A stretch of 64,000 bases of DNA from Perognathus longimembris pacificus (Eukaryota > Chordata > Mammalia > Rodentia > Heteromyidae). The stretch lies in the NCBI RefSeq assembly GCF_023159225.1, contig NC_063188.1, positions 31,679,626 through 31,743,625 of the forward strand. The letters run 5' to 3'. The notes under the pieces are model-generated. The model searched no databases. It saw nothing but the letters and a program-made list of their open reading frames with translations, and was not told the DNA's origin. A program made the position numbers and the translations under genes. Positions 12,756 through 23,604 of this stretch are shown here, one piece after another; within the stretch, counting starts at the first letter, position 1; each line of letters begins with the position of its first letter.

Positions 12756-13339
12756 GGCCATTTGGTAATGTGAATCTATTATTTAATAAACAATGATAGC
12801 TGGCAAGGGTGTTTGAAGTGGTGAGGTCTCTCTACTGTTCAGTATTATCCCCACCAGAATACCATAAAAACAGGGCTTAAATGAAATTTTGCCTCATACA
12901 GACATTTGTTCATAACCAAAGTAGGCACAACAACTCAGAAAACCCATTCCATAAGCTAGGTGAAACCTGAAAATTCTCTGTTTTTAAATATGTGGAACAC
13001 ATTTTATGAAAAAAGTATCTAGGTTACAGGAGTGAACTACCAAAGCCCAGCGAATTGTGGGATGTTGCAGAGAGTTTTACAGTACTCTATAGTGGAATCC
13101 TTTCTAATAGTCTCTCTAGCCACTGTGGACCACATTCCTAACTGTACACTTGAATTCTATAACATTTGTAGGACTATTCTAGTTCCCCTTTGTCCAAATT
13201 GTCAAATCATGGGTATCAAGTTGTTTTGTAATATTCCCTTTCTTTTTCATACCTAAATGTTATTAAAACAATATCCCCCCTTTTATTTATTCATTTTGCT
13301 GGTCGTGGGGCTTGAACTTTGGGCCTGGGGGCTGTTCTT

Positions 13340-14272
13340 TTTTTTTCAAATTTTTATTATCAAACTTATGTACAGAGAGGTTACAGTTTCATACGTTAGG
13401 CATTGGATACATTTCTTGTACTGTTTGTTACCTTGTCCCTCACACCCCCTCCCTTCTCCCCCTTTCCCTTTCCCCCCATGGGGTGTTCAGTTCACTTACA
13501 CCAAACAGTTTTGCAAGTATTGCTTTTGTGGCTGTTTGTCTTTTTTTACCCGGTGTCTCTCGATTTTGGTATTCCCTTTCAATTTCCTAGTTCTAATACC
13601 ACTATACACAGTTTCCAATATACTCAGATAAGATTACAGAGATAGCGTAGGAACAACCACAGGAAGGTGATACAAGAACATCATCAATAATAGAAGCTAC
13701 AGATACACATGGGACGTTGAAAGTAGTTACAACTGTGATATAACAATCGTTTCCATAACATGGAGTTCATTTCACTAAGCATCATCTTATGTGTTCATAA
13801 GGGTATAGCTATTGGGCTCTTGTGATCCTCTGCTATGACTTGCCTAAACCTGTACTAATTATTCCCAATAAGGGAGACCATAGAGTCCATGTTTCTTTGG
13901 GTCTGGCTCACTTCACTTAGTATAATTTTTTCCAAGTCCTTCCATTTCCTTACAAATGGGCCAATGTCATTCTTTCTGATAGAGGCATAAAATTCCATTG
14001 TGTATTTGTACCACATTTTCCTGATCCATTTGTCTACTGAGGGGCATCTGGGTTTAGCTATTACAAATTGTACTGTGATGAACATTGTTGTGCTGGTGGC
14101 TTTAGTGTGATTTTGTTTGTGGTCTTTTGGATAGATACCCAAAAGTGGGGCTGCTGGGTCCTAGGGGAGTTCTATATTTAGCCTTCTGAGGAATCTCCAT
14201 ACTGCTTGCCAGAGTGGCTGAACCAGTTTACATTCACACCAACAATGAAATAGGGTTCCCTTTTGGCCACAT
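13340..14272 (-). mobile_element. young L1, 5'-truncated
   Basis: A minus-strand L1 3' end: A tail (T-run at 13337-13346), 3' UTR with its C-rich (G-rich on the L1 strand) block at about 13445-13480, then the end of ORF2. It is flanked by a perfect 16-bp duplication CCTGGGGGCTGTTCTT (13324-13339 and 14273-14288). It is truncated in the ORF2 C-terminal Cys-rich region. Confidence 0.95.
13855..14272 (-). pseudogene. L1 ORF2 C-terminal remnant
   Basis: The last 95 codons are open and end in the family's terminal ...SLIGNN. Compared with the copies at 34.7 and 55.1 kb, a 12-bp deletion removes the IWNQ region before PRCPS, and an in-frame TAG at about 14164 (just before DPAAPLLG) breaks the frame. 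There is no start, endonuclease or reverse transcriptase; it cannot make a functional protein. Confidence 0.85.
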
Positions 14273-14742
14273 CCTGGGGGCTGTTCTTGAGCTCTACAGC
14301 TCAAGGCTAGTGCTCTACCACTTGAGGCACATCGCCACTTCCGGTTTTCTGGTGGTTAATTGGAGATAAGTATCTCGTGGACTTTCCTGCTCGGATTGGC
14401 TTTGACCTCAGATCTCAGCCACCTGAGTAGCTAGGATTACAGACGTGAGCCACTGGCATCCACCTCCACCTCCCCTTTTATTACTAATAATGATAATTTG
14501 CATTTTCTCTTTCTGTTAGTCATTCTAGCTAGAGGTTGTCAATGATACTGATCTTTTCAGAGAACCAGCTTTTGATTTCCTTGATTTTCTGTTTTTAGTT
14601 TCATTAATTTTAGCTCCTATTTTTTTTTATAATTTCTTCATTTTTTCTTTGGGTTTAGTCTGATATTCTTTTGATAGTTTTTCAGTGTGGAAGTTTATAA
14701 TGTAGACTTGAAATTATTTAGTTTCTAAGCATTCAATATTGT

Positions 14743-14964
14743 TTTGTTTTTCTTTCTTTTTTTTTTTTTTTTGGCGTGTCCTGGGGCTTGAACTCAGGGC
14801 CTGAGCACTGTCCCTGGCTTCTGTTTGCTCAAGGGTAGCACTCTGCCACTTGAGCCACAGCGCCACTTCTGGCCGCTTTCTGTATATGTGGTGCTGGGGA
14901 ATTGAACCCAGGGCTTCATGTATATGAGGCGAGCACTCTTGCCACTAGGCCATATCCCCAGCCC
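14743..14964 (-). mobile_element. IDL-Geo dimeric SINE
   Basis: Full dimer on the minus strand: ID-like half with GGGTTCAATTCC box B, then the Geo half with TGGCTCAAGTGGCAGAGTGC, then the A tail. A perfect 16-bp target-site duplication AAGCATTCAATATTGT flanks it at 14727-14742 and 14965-14980. It sits inside the ancient L1M. Confidence 0.97.
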
Positions 14965-16167
14965 AAGCATTCAATATTGTAAACTTGCATTCAGAAGGGA
15001 AAGAGGACCAAAGTGAGGAGAGAGAAAAGGACAAAAGAAGGTAGAAGTGAGAATGGGCCAGATCAAAATACAGCATGTATATGTGCAGAAATGTCACAGT
15101 GAAAACCATTAACTTACTCACTAGTGTGCATTGACAATTCTATAAAAAGAAAAATCATAGAAAATACTTTTTATAATATTAAGTGAATAGCAATACCAAT
15201 ATATTGCTTAGTGAAAAAATATTAAAAAATGAACTTTTCCCTAAATGTTACTTTAATTGTGACAACTCTGCCATGTTGTATTTTTGCCTTCTTTCGATTC
15301 AAAATATTTTTAATCTCCTTCATGGTTAATATTTAATCCATGGATTATATAGAATTGTGTTCTTTGATTTCTGAATATTAGAATATATTGTTAGTGCCTT
15401 TAGTATGATTCCTTTGAGATCACTGTATTTTTGTTTCATAATATAAAATATGCCCTCTGTATATTAGAATTTGTGTTCTACTGTTGTTGAAGGAAATGTT
15501 TTATGAATGGCATCTAAGTCAATTTGGTTATGATATTGTTCTAGTCTTGTATATCCTTGCTGAATTTTCTATATTTCTTGTTCTATCAGTTATTAAGAGA
15601 ATTATTGAAAGGTCACCAATAACTGTAGACTTGTTCATTGCTCTTACTTTTAAGTCAAATTTTGCTTATGTTTTTGAATATCTATTGTCACATGCATTCA
15701 TATTTAAAATTGATGTATTTTCAAGGTGAACAAACTCCTTTAAAATTATGTAATATCTCAGTTCTGATAATATTCTGTCTTCTGCTGTCTTCTGAGCTGA
15801 CTGCATTTAAAACTAACATTCAGACATGTGCTATCTGGCTTGATATTCATCATTATCTTTGTGATGAGAGCATTCAGGATCTAACATCTTAGCAATTTTC
15901 AACTGTACAAAATATATTATTATTAATAGTCGCAATGCTATATATTAAATCTCTAGAACTTATTTTCTCTAACTGAAACTTTTCACCTATTGACCAACAT
16001 CTGTTCATACACCACACACCCTATCCATTACCCCTGACAACTGTTCTATTGTTATATTTTTTTATTTTAACCATTACAATATGTTTTTAAAGCTTAAAAA
16101 ATCTGTTCTATTTACCCAGATAGTTAACATTTCTCTTAGTCTTTCTTTTATGTATTTTTTAAAATGT

Positions 16168-16325
16168 GTCTGCCAGTGCTGTGGTTTGAACTCAAAACTT
16201 TGTGCTCTCTGATTAGAGATAGAGTCTTAGGAACTTTTCTTCCCGGGTTAGATTTGACCTCAATCCTCAGATCTCAGTTTCCTTAGTAGCTGGGATTACA
16301 GACATGAGCCATCAGCACCTGATCT
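16168..16325 (-). mobile_element. 7SL/B1-like + Geo SINE, partial
   Basis: The minus strand carries the 7SL-derived head (plus-strand reading 'tagctgggattacagacatg') and the start of the linker. Much of the Geo half has been lost or is too diverged: only 'gtggtttgaactcaaaactt' at the left end is recognisable. Confidence 0.7.
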
Positions 16326-16756
16326 GTTACTCTTTCTTCATTCTTGAAAATTCCATTTTCCTGTCCACCTTAAGATATAGTCTGTAGTTTTCAGAAATGA
16401 TAATGATGTATCTGTGCATGGTTTTCTTCACATTTAACCTACTTAGGGTTTATTGAGCTTCTTTCACAAAATTTGGGGTGTTTTTAGCCATTATAACCTC
16501 AAGTATTTTGCCACCCATTCTTAACTCTTTTAAAACTCCAGTCACACGTTAAAAACAGTCAGTATCTTGAAAAGCCTTCAAACTCTATACATATCTTTTC
16601 AACCTTATTTACGTCTTTCCTTTATAATTGATCATTTTTATTATTTTATGTTCTAATGTACCGATTCTTTCCTCTGTCATATCCACTCTGCTGTTAGCCT
16701 ATCCAGTAATTTTTTATTTCACCCGTAGTATTCTTGAATTCTAAATGTCCATTTTT

Positions 16757-16915
16757 TCTACTCAAGGCTAGCTGGAGCTACAGATCCACTTCTAGCCTTT
16801 TTGGGGCTAATGGAAATAAGAATCTCATGGACTTTCCTGCTTTGGTTGGCTTTGAGCCATGTTCCTCAGATCTCATCTTCCAAAGTAGTTAAGATTACAG
16901 GCAGAAGTCACAAAC
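16757..16915 (-). mobile_element. 7SL/B1-like + Geo SINE, partial
   Basis: 'ctactcaaggctagctggag' and 'gatccacttctagccttttt' are Geo-derived; 'aatctcatggactttcctgc' is linker/head; 'agattacaggcagaagtcac' is the head's 5' end. Inserted into ancient L1M sequence that resumes on its right. Confidence 0.75.
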
Positions 16916-17132
16916 TTCTGGATTGCTTTTCCTATTTTTAATTCCAAAAGGAAATACACTTGCAAACAAAATTGAAATGGCTTATTGAAAATCTGTTCCT
17001 TTTTCCTTATTTCTAGCCCTAAAGGTGGTGTTAGTTTTACTGTATTCAGAAATAATATATTTGTTATCAACTCTGTGCCTGTTCATTATTTGTTTTCCAC
17101 AATATTTTTCTACTTTTGAAAGTTGGCTCTTT

Positions 17133-17368
17133 TGCCAGGCAATAGTGGCTTACACCTGTAATCTTAGTTACTCAGGAGACTGAGAGCTTAGGACTGAGAT
17201 CCAAAGCCATACCAGGCAAGGTAGTTTGAAACTCTTATCTCCATTTTACTATCAGAAAGCCAGAAGTGGTGCTTTGGCTCAAGTAGTAGAGATCCAGACT
17301 TGAGTAAAAGAGCTAAGGAATAGCACACAGGCCATGAGTTCAATCCGCAGCACCAGCACAAAATAAAA
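17133..17368 (+). mobile_element. 7SL/B1-like + Geo composite SINE
   Basis: Complete order: head 'ggcttacacctgtaatctta', linker 'actcttatctccattttact', Geo monomer 'agaagtggtgctttggctca', box-B-like 'gagttcaatccgcagcacca' and a short A-rich tail. Confidence 0.85.
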
Positions 17369-17376
17369 CAAACTAT

Positions 17377-17535
17377 TTATGCTCCCTCATTTCCTCTCTC
17401 ATTCTCTCTCCCTTCCTCTCTTCCCTTTTTCTGATAAATTTCCCATATATTGCTTTTCATATTCTCCCCTCCTCTACCTCCTCTGCCTCTTCTTCCCCCT
17501 CCCATTCCCCTTCCTCCTACCCTCCTCATGCTGGC
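17377..17535 (+). repeat. C/T-rich low-complexity tract
   Basis: Long pyrimidine-rich sequence (CTCTCTCC, CCTCCTCT, CCTTCC units, few purines). The Leu/Pro/Ser-rich open frame across it is a composition artefact. Confidence 0.85.
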
Positions 17536-17639
17536 CTTTCACTGGTGAGCCTTCTGCTTCATCCTTCTGAGTGCTGAAATTAGAGACATCCAGATCCATG
17601 AACTATGCTGTATACCAATAATAAAAGTTTCTTTATAGT

Positions 17640-17975
17640 AAAAAAAGAGAGGGGACTATTCAATTAAAATATAATCTATGCACATTGGAAATAGCATGGC
17701 AAATCTCCTGTGTACAATTAATGGACACACACAAAAAAATAACAAGAAAGTAAAACAGATGCTGTGGTGGATGGTTACCAGCTGGTAGGAGGAAAGCAAA
17801 CAGAGATGGCAAATGAGGTACTTTGTATGCATGTAAGAAAACATAATGATGAAATGTGTTGAAATTATTTAAAGACGGGAGAGAGGAAGGAGTATGAGTA
17901 GGGTAAGTTTAATTGGGAAATATCACAATGAAACCCCCTTGTACAATTACTATATGCTATAAAAATACAAAGATA
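17640..17975 (+). mobile_element. old L1 3'-UTR fragment
   Basis: G/A-rich blocks 'gagaggaaggagtatgagta', then 'aatatcacaatgaaaccccc' and 'ttgtacaattactatatgct' parallel the 3' UTR of the old L1 at 42.2-42.4 kb. No ORF2 remains. Confidence 0.5.
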
Positions 17976-18074
17976 TCCCTATTTCTCTGCTGATATTTGC
18001 TATCATTTTATTTAATATAAACAGTCTTCACTTTATTGAACATAGTGTTGTGATAGATGTTTTATGTTTTATGT

Positions 18075-18375
18075 TCATTGTCTTAGTCACCATAAGCTAT
18101 TATAAAAATACTACAAAGACAAATTTATTTCTTACAGTTCTGGAGCTTGAGAAGCTGAAGACCAAGTTGCTGAAAATTTCATTGTCTGGTAAAGGCCTAC
18201 TTTCTGGCTCATAAATAATATCTTTCTGTTGTGTATTCACATGTTGAGCTCTCTTAGAATGCTGATAGCACTATCCTCATGATTAGTCACTTCCAAAAGT
18301 ATCAACCTCCATATACCATCAAAATGGCGACTAAATTTCATGTGAATTTGAGAACGATACCAACACTAAGATTAT
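18075..18375 (-). mobile_element. MLT1-like (ERVL-MaLR) solo LTR, ancient
   Basis: The plus strand reads as the reverse complement of an MLT1-type LTR: 'ttgtcttagtcaccataagc', 'tttcttacagttctggagct' and 'gtcacttccaaaagtatcaa'. No flanking internal sequence or coding region is seen. Diverged, so the subfamily is not set. Confidence 0.6.
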
Positions 18376-18470
18376 AATCTTCCCCTTGAGACTGGGTTAT
18401 AGGTTTCCTTTTTATCTTGAGATTGGTTCATATTTTCCTGGTTCTTCGTATGTTAAGAAATGTAATCAAG

Positions 18471-18675
18471 GGCTGGGGATATAGCCTAGTGGCAAGAGTG
18501 CCTGCCTCGGATACACGAGGCCCTAGGTTCGATTCCCCAGCACCACATATACAGAAAACGGCCAGAAGCGGCGCTGTGGCTCAAGTGGCAGAGTGCTAGC
18601 CTTGAGCGGGAAGAAGCCAGGGACAGTGCTCAGGCCCTGAGTCCAAGGCCCAGGACTGGCCAAAAAAAAAAAAAA
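18471..18675 (+). mobile_element. IDL-Geo dimeric SINE, very young copy
   Basis: Left monomer GGCTGGGGATATAGCCTAGT with a perfect pol III box B (GGTTCGATTCC). Right Geo monomer with TGGCTCAAGTGGCAGAGTGC and the diagnostic GAGCGGGAAGAAGCC. Pure A tail. A perfect 16-bp target-site duplication AAGAAATGTAATCAAG lies at 18455-18470 and 18676-18691. It differs by one base (plus possibly tail length) from the copy at 32577. Confidence 0.98.
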
Positions 18676-19139
18676 AAGAAATGTAATCAAGACATTCTGA
18701 ATGCTTAGCTCTAGGGGTTCTAAAATCCTCATGTATTCCTCTGAAGGGCATTAAAATTTTTCTTTTAACAGTAAATTAATTTGATTGGACTCTATGTGTC
18801 AACTCTGATTATCGAGCTGGGCTGCTTCGCCTGTGTCTTATATATACATAGCTCATGGTCAGACTTGATGGTCCTCTTCTGAAAGTCTGTCCTTCATAAA
18901 ATTATCTCCATACTTCCCAGACTCTGTGGTTGCCAGAACTATGTCCTCTGGCACTTCAATCCAGGAAGACTGCTAGCTTTCTATCCATATTAGATGCCTC
19001 ATTCAATCCAAACTTTTGGTCTACTCTCATGCCAAAAAATGTAAAAAAAAAAGTGGGGGGGAAGGACTCACTTCCTGTGTTCCATTTTTTCAGGTGTCCA
19101 CACCTTTTGCTCATTCAGAAATTATATGTGTTACAATTT

Positions 19140-19345
19140 ATTGTATTTTATCTAAAGCAGGCCATGATTACCTTTTTATTGTAAAGGGTCAGATAATAAA
19201 AATTTTTAATTTTGTGGGTCATGGAATCTGTCATAAGCAACCAGTTCTGTCATGACAATATAAAGGCAAAAATAGACAGTGTATGAATGAATGTTTTGTG
19301 TTCCAATAAAGCCTTATTTACCAAAGCTATGGACCATAGTTGGCT
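19140..19345 (+). mobile_element. ancient non-autonomous hAT-like (MER-type) repeat
   Basis: 'taaagggtcagataataaaa', 'ttgtgttccaataaagcctt' and 'ggaccatagttggctaaa' match a mammalian MER repeat that in consensus reads aaagggccagatagtaaata ... ttccaataaaactttattta ... gtttgccgacccctg. A second copy lies at 29.73 kb. Assignment to the hAT-Charlie group is from memory. Confidence 0.55.
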
Positions 19346-19514
19346 AAATTTTCATCTGCTGTTTTCAAGATGTTAGAGTCTATTAGGAGTCTACTAGAAC
19401 ATACCATTACTATATACAATGCATACAGAAAAACATTTTTAGCTAATTGTTTTCAAGACATTTGCACAATAATTAACTAAATAGAAATTTCAAGGAGTCA
19501 AACTTGAGTCGGAA

Positions 19515-19830
19515 GTAATAGGCAGCTAGTCAACCTGACAGGAACCTTTCATTCCTGCTACTTGGAAGGCTGACATCATTATTCCAGCCCAGCCCAGACA
19601 AAATAGTTTGTGAGACACTATCTCAACAGAAGAGGCTGAGTGTGGTACCATATCCCTATCATGCCAGTGGGAAGTGTAAATGAGGAGTATTGCTGTCCAG
19701 ACACAGGCTTGGGTAAATATAAGCAACATCCTATCTCAAAATATCCAGGGCTAAAAAGAGCTGGAGCTCATTAGTAAAGTGCCTGGACTAACCTACATGA
19801 GTTTCTGAATTCAAACTCCAGTATGATCGA
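19515..19830 (+). mobile_element. 7SL-dimer + tRNA-tail composite SINE
   Basis: Two 7SL-derived units in tandem (first: 'cctgctacttggaaggctga', 'gtgagacactatctcaacag'; second: 'gctgagtgtggtaccatatc', 'aacatcctatctcaaaatat') are followed by a tRNA-like tail 'gctggagctcattagtaaag' and 'gaattcaaactccagta'. Same architecture as the copies near 24.7, 37.1, 40.1, 43.9, 44.7, 53.5 and 58.2 kb. Old. Confidence 0.65.
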
Positions 19831-19974
19831 TCACATAGAGGGCTATAATTATCATAGGTGCAACATAACTTGATGAATTTGAGTTACAAATCAATGTGAG
19901 ATTATTTTGAAGTTATTTCATTTACAGTTACAAATGGCCAGACCCACTACTTCATTCAATGATTTTTGTGTGTC

Positions 19975-20500
19975 AGGCTATGGTATGTACTGAGGATCTA
20001 ATGGCAAACAAAGCAACATAGCATAATGGTTGGGCGTATGGACTCTGAAACCAGGCTCCCAGAGTTTGAATCTTGGCTCTATCACTTGTTAACTTGGTGG
20101 GCTGAGAAAAGATACTCTGCCTCTGTATCAGTACCTTCCATAGACATAACAATAGCCATGCTGTATGGAGCTACAACTAAAAATATATGATGTAATATTT
20201 ATAAACTGCTGAGAAATTAACAGACAGTAAAATCTACAGTAGTGTATGTTAAACAATAAACACGTAGACTACCCATGCCTCCAAGGAATGTAGAATCTAA
20301 TGGGAAAAAGTGGCTTTAATTTACAAAAATAGGAAAAACACACACAAGCAAATGTCAAGTGTAAGTATAGTCAGTGGTCCAAGTAGAGTTACATAGGGCT
20401 ATAGGGATATGATCAGAGGGTATCTCTAAGGAGGTGATATTTGAGGCTGAGAATAGGTATGTAGGAATGTATTAGATGAAAAACACGTTTTGAGAAGGTG
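19975..20500. repeat. ancient repeat interrupted by a MIR
   Basis: The left piece 'gatctaatggcaaacaaagc' (19995-20016) and right piece 'aggaatgtagaatctaatgg' to 'aggaggtgatatttgaggct' (20284-20445) are consecutive blocks of the same old repeat as at 28.15 and 50.2 kb. Between them at about 20018-20240 lies a plus-strand MIR ('ggactctgaaaccaggctcc', 'gaatcttggctctatcactt'). Confidence 0.5.
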
Positions 20501-22125
20501 CTTGAGGAGTGACACTTTATTTCCTGTCTTGCTAAGTAAGCACTCTATTTAATGAGGACACAGTCCAAATTCCAAATGTCTGTATTCTTCATCATGCATG
20601 GTAAGTGTGGTGCTGAAGCATAAGTGTTCAGGATAAATGTGATCATGTTTGTAGTAAGCAAGACCTACCATTATACCACTATGGAGGCTTATTCTCCTGC
20701 CTGCCTGCCCTAAATCTGATAAAATCTTTACAATCCAACTGTAGAAAGAATGCTTATGGGTGTTAAAATAGTCAATCAAGAAGGCAAGGCCACTGGAGGG
20801 AAGCCGCAGCTTGGATGATGAATGTAAGTGCCTTTGTTAGGGTTTTGGCTGCTGTGTTGTTTCAAAAGCATTTGTTCTACACATTCAGCCTTGGGACTGG
20901 AAGACGCTGTGCAGAGAAAGGAACACTGTGGACTGAGGCTCCTTAGGCTTCCTCATGGTGTTCAGTTCTGAAACCCACGATCCTCTAGAGGGGCATTCTT
21001 TACAAACCAAAGTCTCCATTTCATCACACGTGCTAACGGAGCAGAGTCATCAGCCACCTGCAATGATTTTATTTCCAGGGTTCTTTCTCTTGTCAACTAC
21101 AGATGAGGAAACAAATGTATGAAAGTGGATATCGTTTTTCCTCTTTCAAAATAGAAGCAGCTGACATCATTTGCAGTACAGAACTGTTGAAAACCTTGAA
21201 CAATCCATTTCAGGGCACTTTCTTAGCAGGATTTCCATCTTGAGGAGAGAGGTGTACTAATGCAACCTCAGGAGCCACCCATTCTGCTTAGAGCTTTGCT
21301 GTATTTGAAAAGATTTCTTATTCATTTATAAACAATCTGATAAAAATATAGGCCTAAGAAATTCAAAGTACAAAGGCAAAATAAAAGTAACAACATGAAG
21401 GCAAAAGGAGGACTATTAGGGAAATACCAGTCTGATGGAAGAGTGTGAAAGGAGAGGAGGGGTATGTGATTGAGGAAATGCATTAAGATAGTCTAATTTT
21501 AAAAAGTAAAATAATATCAATGATTCTGTTAGGTGTTCCCAATTTTTCTAGACTTAAAAATGAAACTTATTGACCAATGCAGATGGATAGCTCAGAGAGA
21601 AACCCATACTTGGGTCAGCTTAATTCTGCTCACCTAGTCTCATGTTCTCTTTCCCTCTTTCTCAGACTACTTCTGTGATAAGGACTCCATTGTTAAGTAA
21701 ATTTTTCCTTCTTGATCCAAGACATTTGACTGCTACATACAAGGCCAAATTTTAACTCATTCATGTCAAACAAGGAAAAATATTTTCTGCCAGTATTCTC
21801 AGCAAAGTCTTGAGATTCAGTCTGACAGAACAGCTGGGATCATATTGCTATCCAAAACCAAGCACTGTATCCAGGAGATGAAATGAGTCCCTAGCTTATT
21901 TTTGTTTGTGTTCCATGAGTACTTGGGTCAGCTATCTAAAAACTACATGTTGTCCCCAAGTGGAATCATCATTATTGGGAAGGGATTAAGTAGACATGGC
22001 AAACAAAAATGTACATTCTCCATAATAATAAAAATTCTACAGTGTTATATATGGTTATTAAATAAGTATTTAAACCTGAAATTTGTCTAAGCCCTTTCAT
22101 ATTCATAAGAATCATAGAGCGTTAC
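20501..22125. other. unassigned, repeat-poor sequence
   Basis: No clear SINE or gene in about 1.6 kb. 'aaggaggactattagggaaa' with G/A-rich flanks at about 21404-21470 may be an old plus-strand L1 3' UTR. Short open frames have no known domain. Confidence 0.4.
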
Positions 22126-22129
22126 CCCA

Positions 22130-22270
22130 AACCTGTCAAGACTGGAAATAGATCCCTATTTTAGAACTGAGGATAATAAAGCCCAGATGAATTAAATGAA
22201 TTGTCTATATCTTCACTGTTTCAGAATGCCAGAGACATTGATTATAAGGTTATAGAAATCTGGATTCCCT
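22130..22270 (-). repeat. MIR-like element
   Basis: 'ctattttagaactgaggata' and 'gaattaaatgaattgtctat' recall the reverse-complement MIR core (cattttacagatgaggaaac ... aagtaacttgcc). Old and short. Confidence 0.45.
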
Positions 22271-22458
22271 AAGGGTCAAATCCATATATTGTATTTTATT
22301 CGTCTTATCCCATTCCCACACATAAGAGTTTATTTGAATACTACTGTTTATTTAGAAAGCTTCACTGCCAGCAACAGAAATTAATAAAAACGCCAGATGA
22401 AGCCTGGTTGGACTTGATTATGATAAAATTGCTCTGTGTGTTCTAGGAAAATGGATTG

Positions 22459-22700
22459 TGGCAGGCACTGGAGGCTCATGCTGATAATCCTGTGGCCTGA
22501 AATCTGAATGAATAGCATGGTTCAAAGGAAGAGAGGGAGGGATGGGGGAAGGGTGAAAAGGGGAAGGAGGGAAGGAAGGAAAGAAGGAAAGAAGGAAGGA
22601 GGGAAGGAAAGAAGGAAGGAAGGAAGGAAGGAAGGAAGGAAGGAAGGAAGGAAGGAAGGAGAAAATAAATTGTAAAATGCAAGACTGGAGGCAAGGTGCT
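22459..22700 (+). mobile_element. SINE head with (GGAA)n expansion inside
   Basis: 'ggcactggaggctcatgctg' and 'aatctgaatgaatagcatgg' are the 7SL-derived head of the 7SL-Geo SINE. Where the linker should be there is the purine repeat listed next; 'aagactggaggcaaggtgct' at 22682 may be the beginning of the Geo part. The microsatellite apparently expanded in the SINE's A-rich linker. Confidence 0.55.
22555..22665 (+). repeat. (GGAA)n polypurine microsatellite
   Basis: 111 bp without a pyrimidine, the last 60 or so nearly perfect GGAA/AAGG tetranucleotide repeats. Likely polymorphic in length. GGAA arrays can act as ETS-factor binding arrays and can form triplex DNA; no function is claimed here. 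Confidence 0.97.
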
Positions 22701-23604
22701 CACTCAGGGAGCTACTGAATGTGTTTAGACAAAGATAGTAGATTAGACTAGGAGAACTGGCAATAGGGGTAGAAGGAAGAGAATCAATAATTATAATAAA
22801 CAGTTTAAAAGATAAAATTCACAAACATGTTGGCAGATTTACTGTGGGGAGAGAGGGAAGGAAGTTATCAATGGTGAATCTGAGACTTCTGCTTTGGAAA
22901 AAATATTGGCCACATTCACAGATGTGGAAAGCACAGGAGGAGAGATAAGTTGAAGGAAGACCTGGTGAGCTAAGTTTCAAACATGTTATTTGCAAGACAC
23001 CCACAAGACCACTAAGAAAGGAGAGATCTGAGCAGAGTCATAGCATTTCAAGAAATCCCAGCTTTACAGCTTGGTAGCTAAAAGAACTTGAGTGGGAAGT
23101 CAGTTTATGAACAGGATCCTGTATATATTTATATGTAGTTAAATAGTTATATATAGTTATATTGTTAAAAAAATATGTATAAAAATATTCAGCTTTGGGC
23201 TTCTGAATTTATGTAAAATGTAAACACTTGTGTGAGAATATGTTTCTAAACTCTACAATGCCACACAAATTTCAAGTGGCACTAATGGACATTTTCATGG
23301 GCAACGGAACAGATGTGAGGAAGAAGGGAGATTTTCTGGGGAATATTAAAGAATTCTTTGCCTTAAGAGTTACTGCAGACTCCTGATTCATGGTGGCATC
23401 ACAATGGACATTCCAAACTCTGGGAAACTTATCCCTGCAAAAAAAATTCTTTCCATTGGCTTGATGTTATGGCAATTTAACTGACTTGGGCTGGGGCTTA
23501 GAGAAATGGAGGGAAGCTGCTTAATTCTAGGCGGTAAGAAATTGGGATGAAACCAATGCAAATATAGCAAGCTAGGAAACATTCTTGCAGACAGAGAGCA
23601 TTCT

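Larger units (their letters stand above)
13285..14465 (-). mobile_element. 7SL/B1-like + Geo SINE split by an L1
   Basis: Two parts of one minus-strand SINE flank the L1 at 13340-14272. The Geo end is at 13285-13339 ('ggggcttgaactttgggcct'); the rest is at 14289-14465 ('ctcaaggctagtgctctacc', 'ggtggttaattggagataag', 'tagctaggattacagacgtg'). Joined across the L1, the order is that of an unbroken copy, as at 28.6 kb. The SINE therefore predates the L1. Confidence 0.9.
14466..16985 (-). mobile_element. ancient L1M, antisense, with later SINE insertions
   Basis: The plus strand shows the antisense signature of old L1: 'ctagctagaggttgtcaatg' and 'gaaccagcttttgatttcc' (ORF2), 'gttctatcagttattaagag' near 15580 (further 5' in ORF2), and at 16370-16750 'tgtgcatggttttcttcaca', 'gtttattgagcttctttcac' and 'ctgctgttagcctatccag' (5' region). 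Heavily decayed; insertions at 14743, 16168 and 16757 split it. The part at 14985-15250 and 15900-16160 is less certain and may be other L1 pieces. Confidence 0.65.

Noticed and set aside
13257..13645. Overlapping hydrophobic frames of 80-124 codons
   Set aside because: They are antisense readings of the L1 3' UTR and its C-rich block; the same frames recur at 35147-35547 and 54434-54718 because the repeats recur.
18471..18550. Functional tRNA gene
   Set aside because: Boxes A and B are present but the sequence is the ID-like head of a SINE with A tail and TSD.
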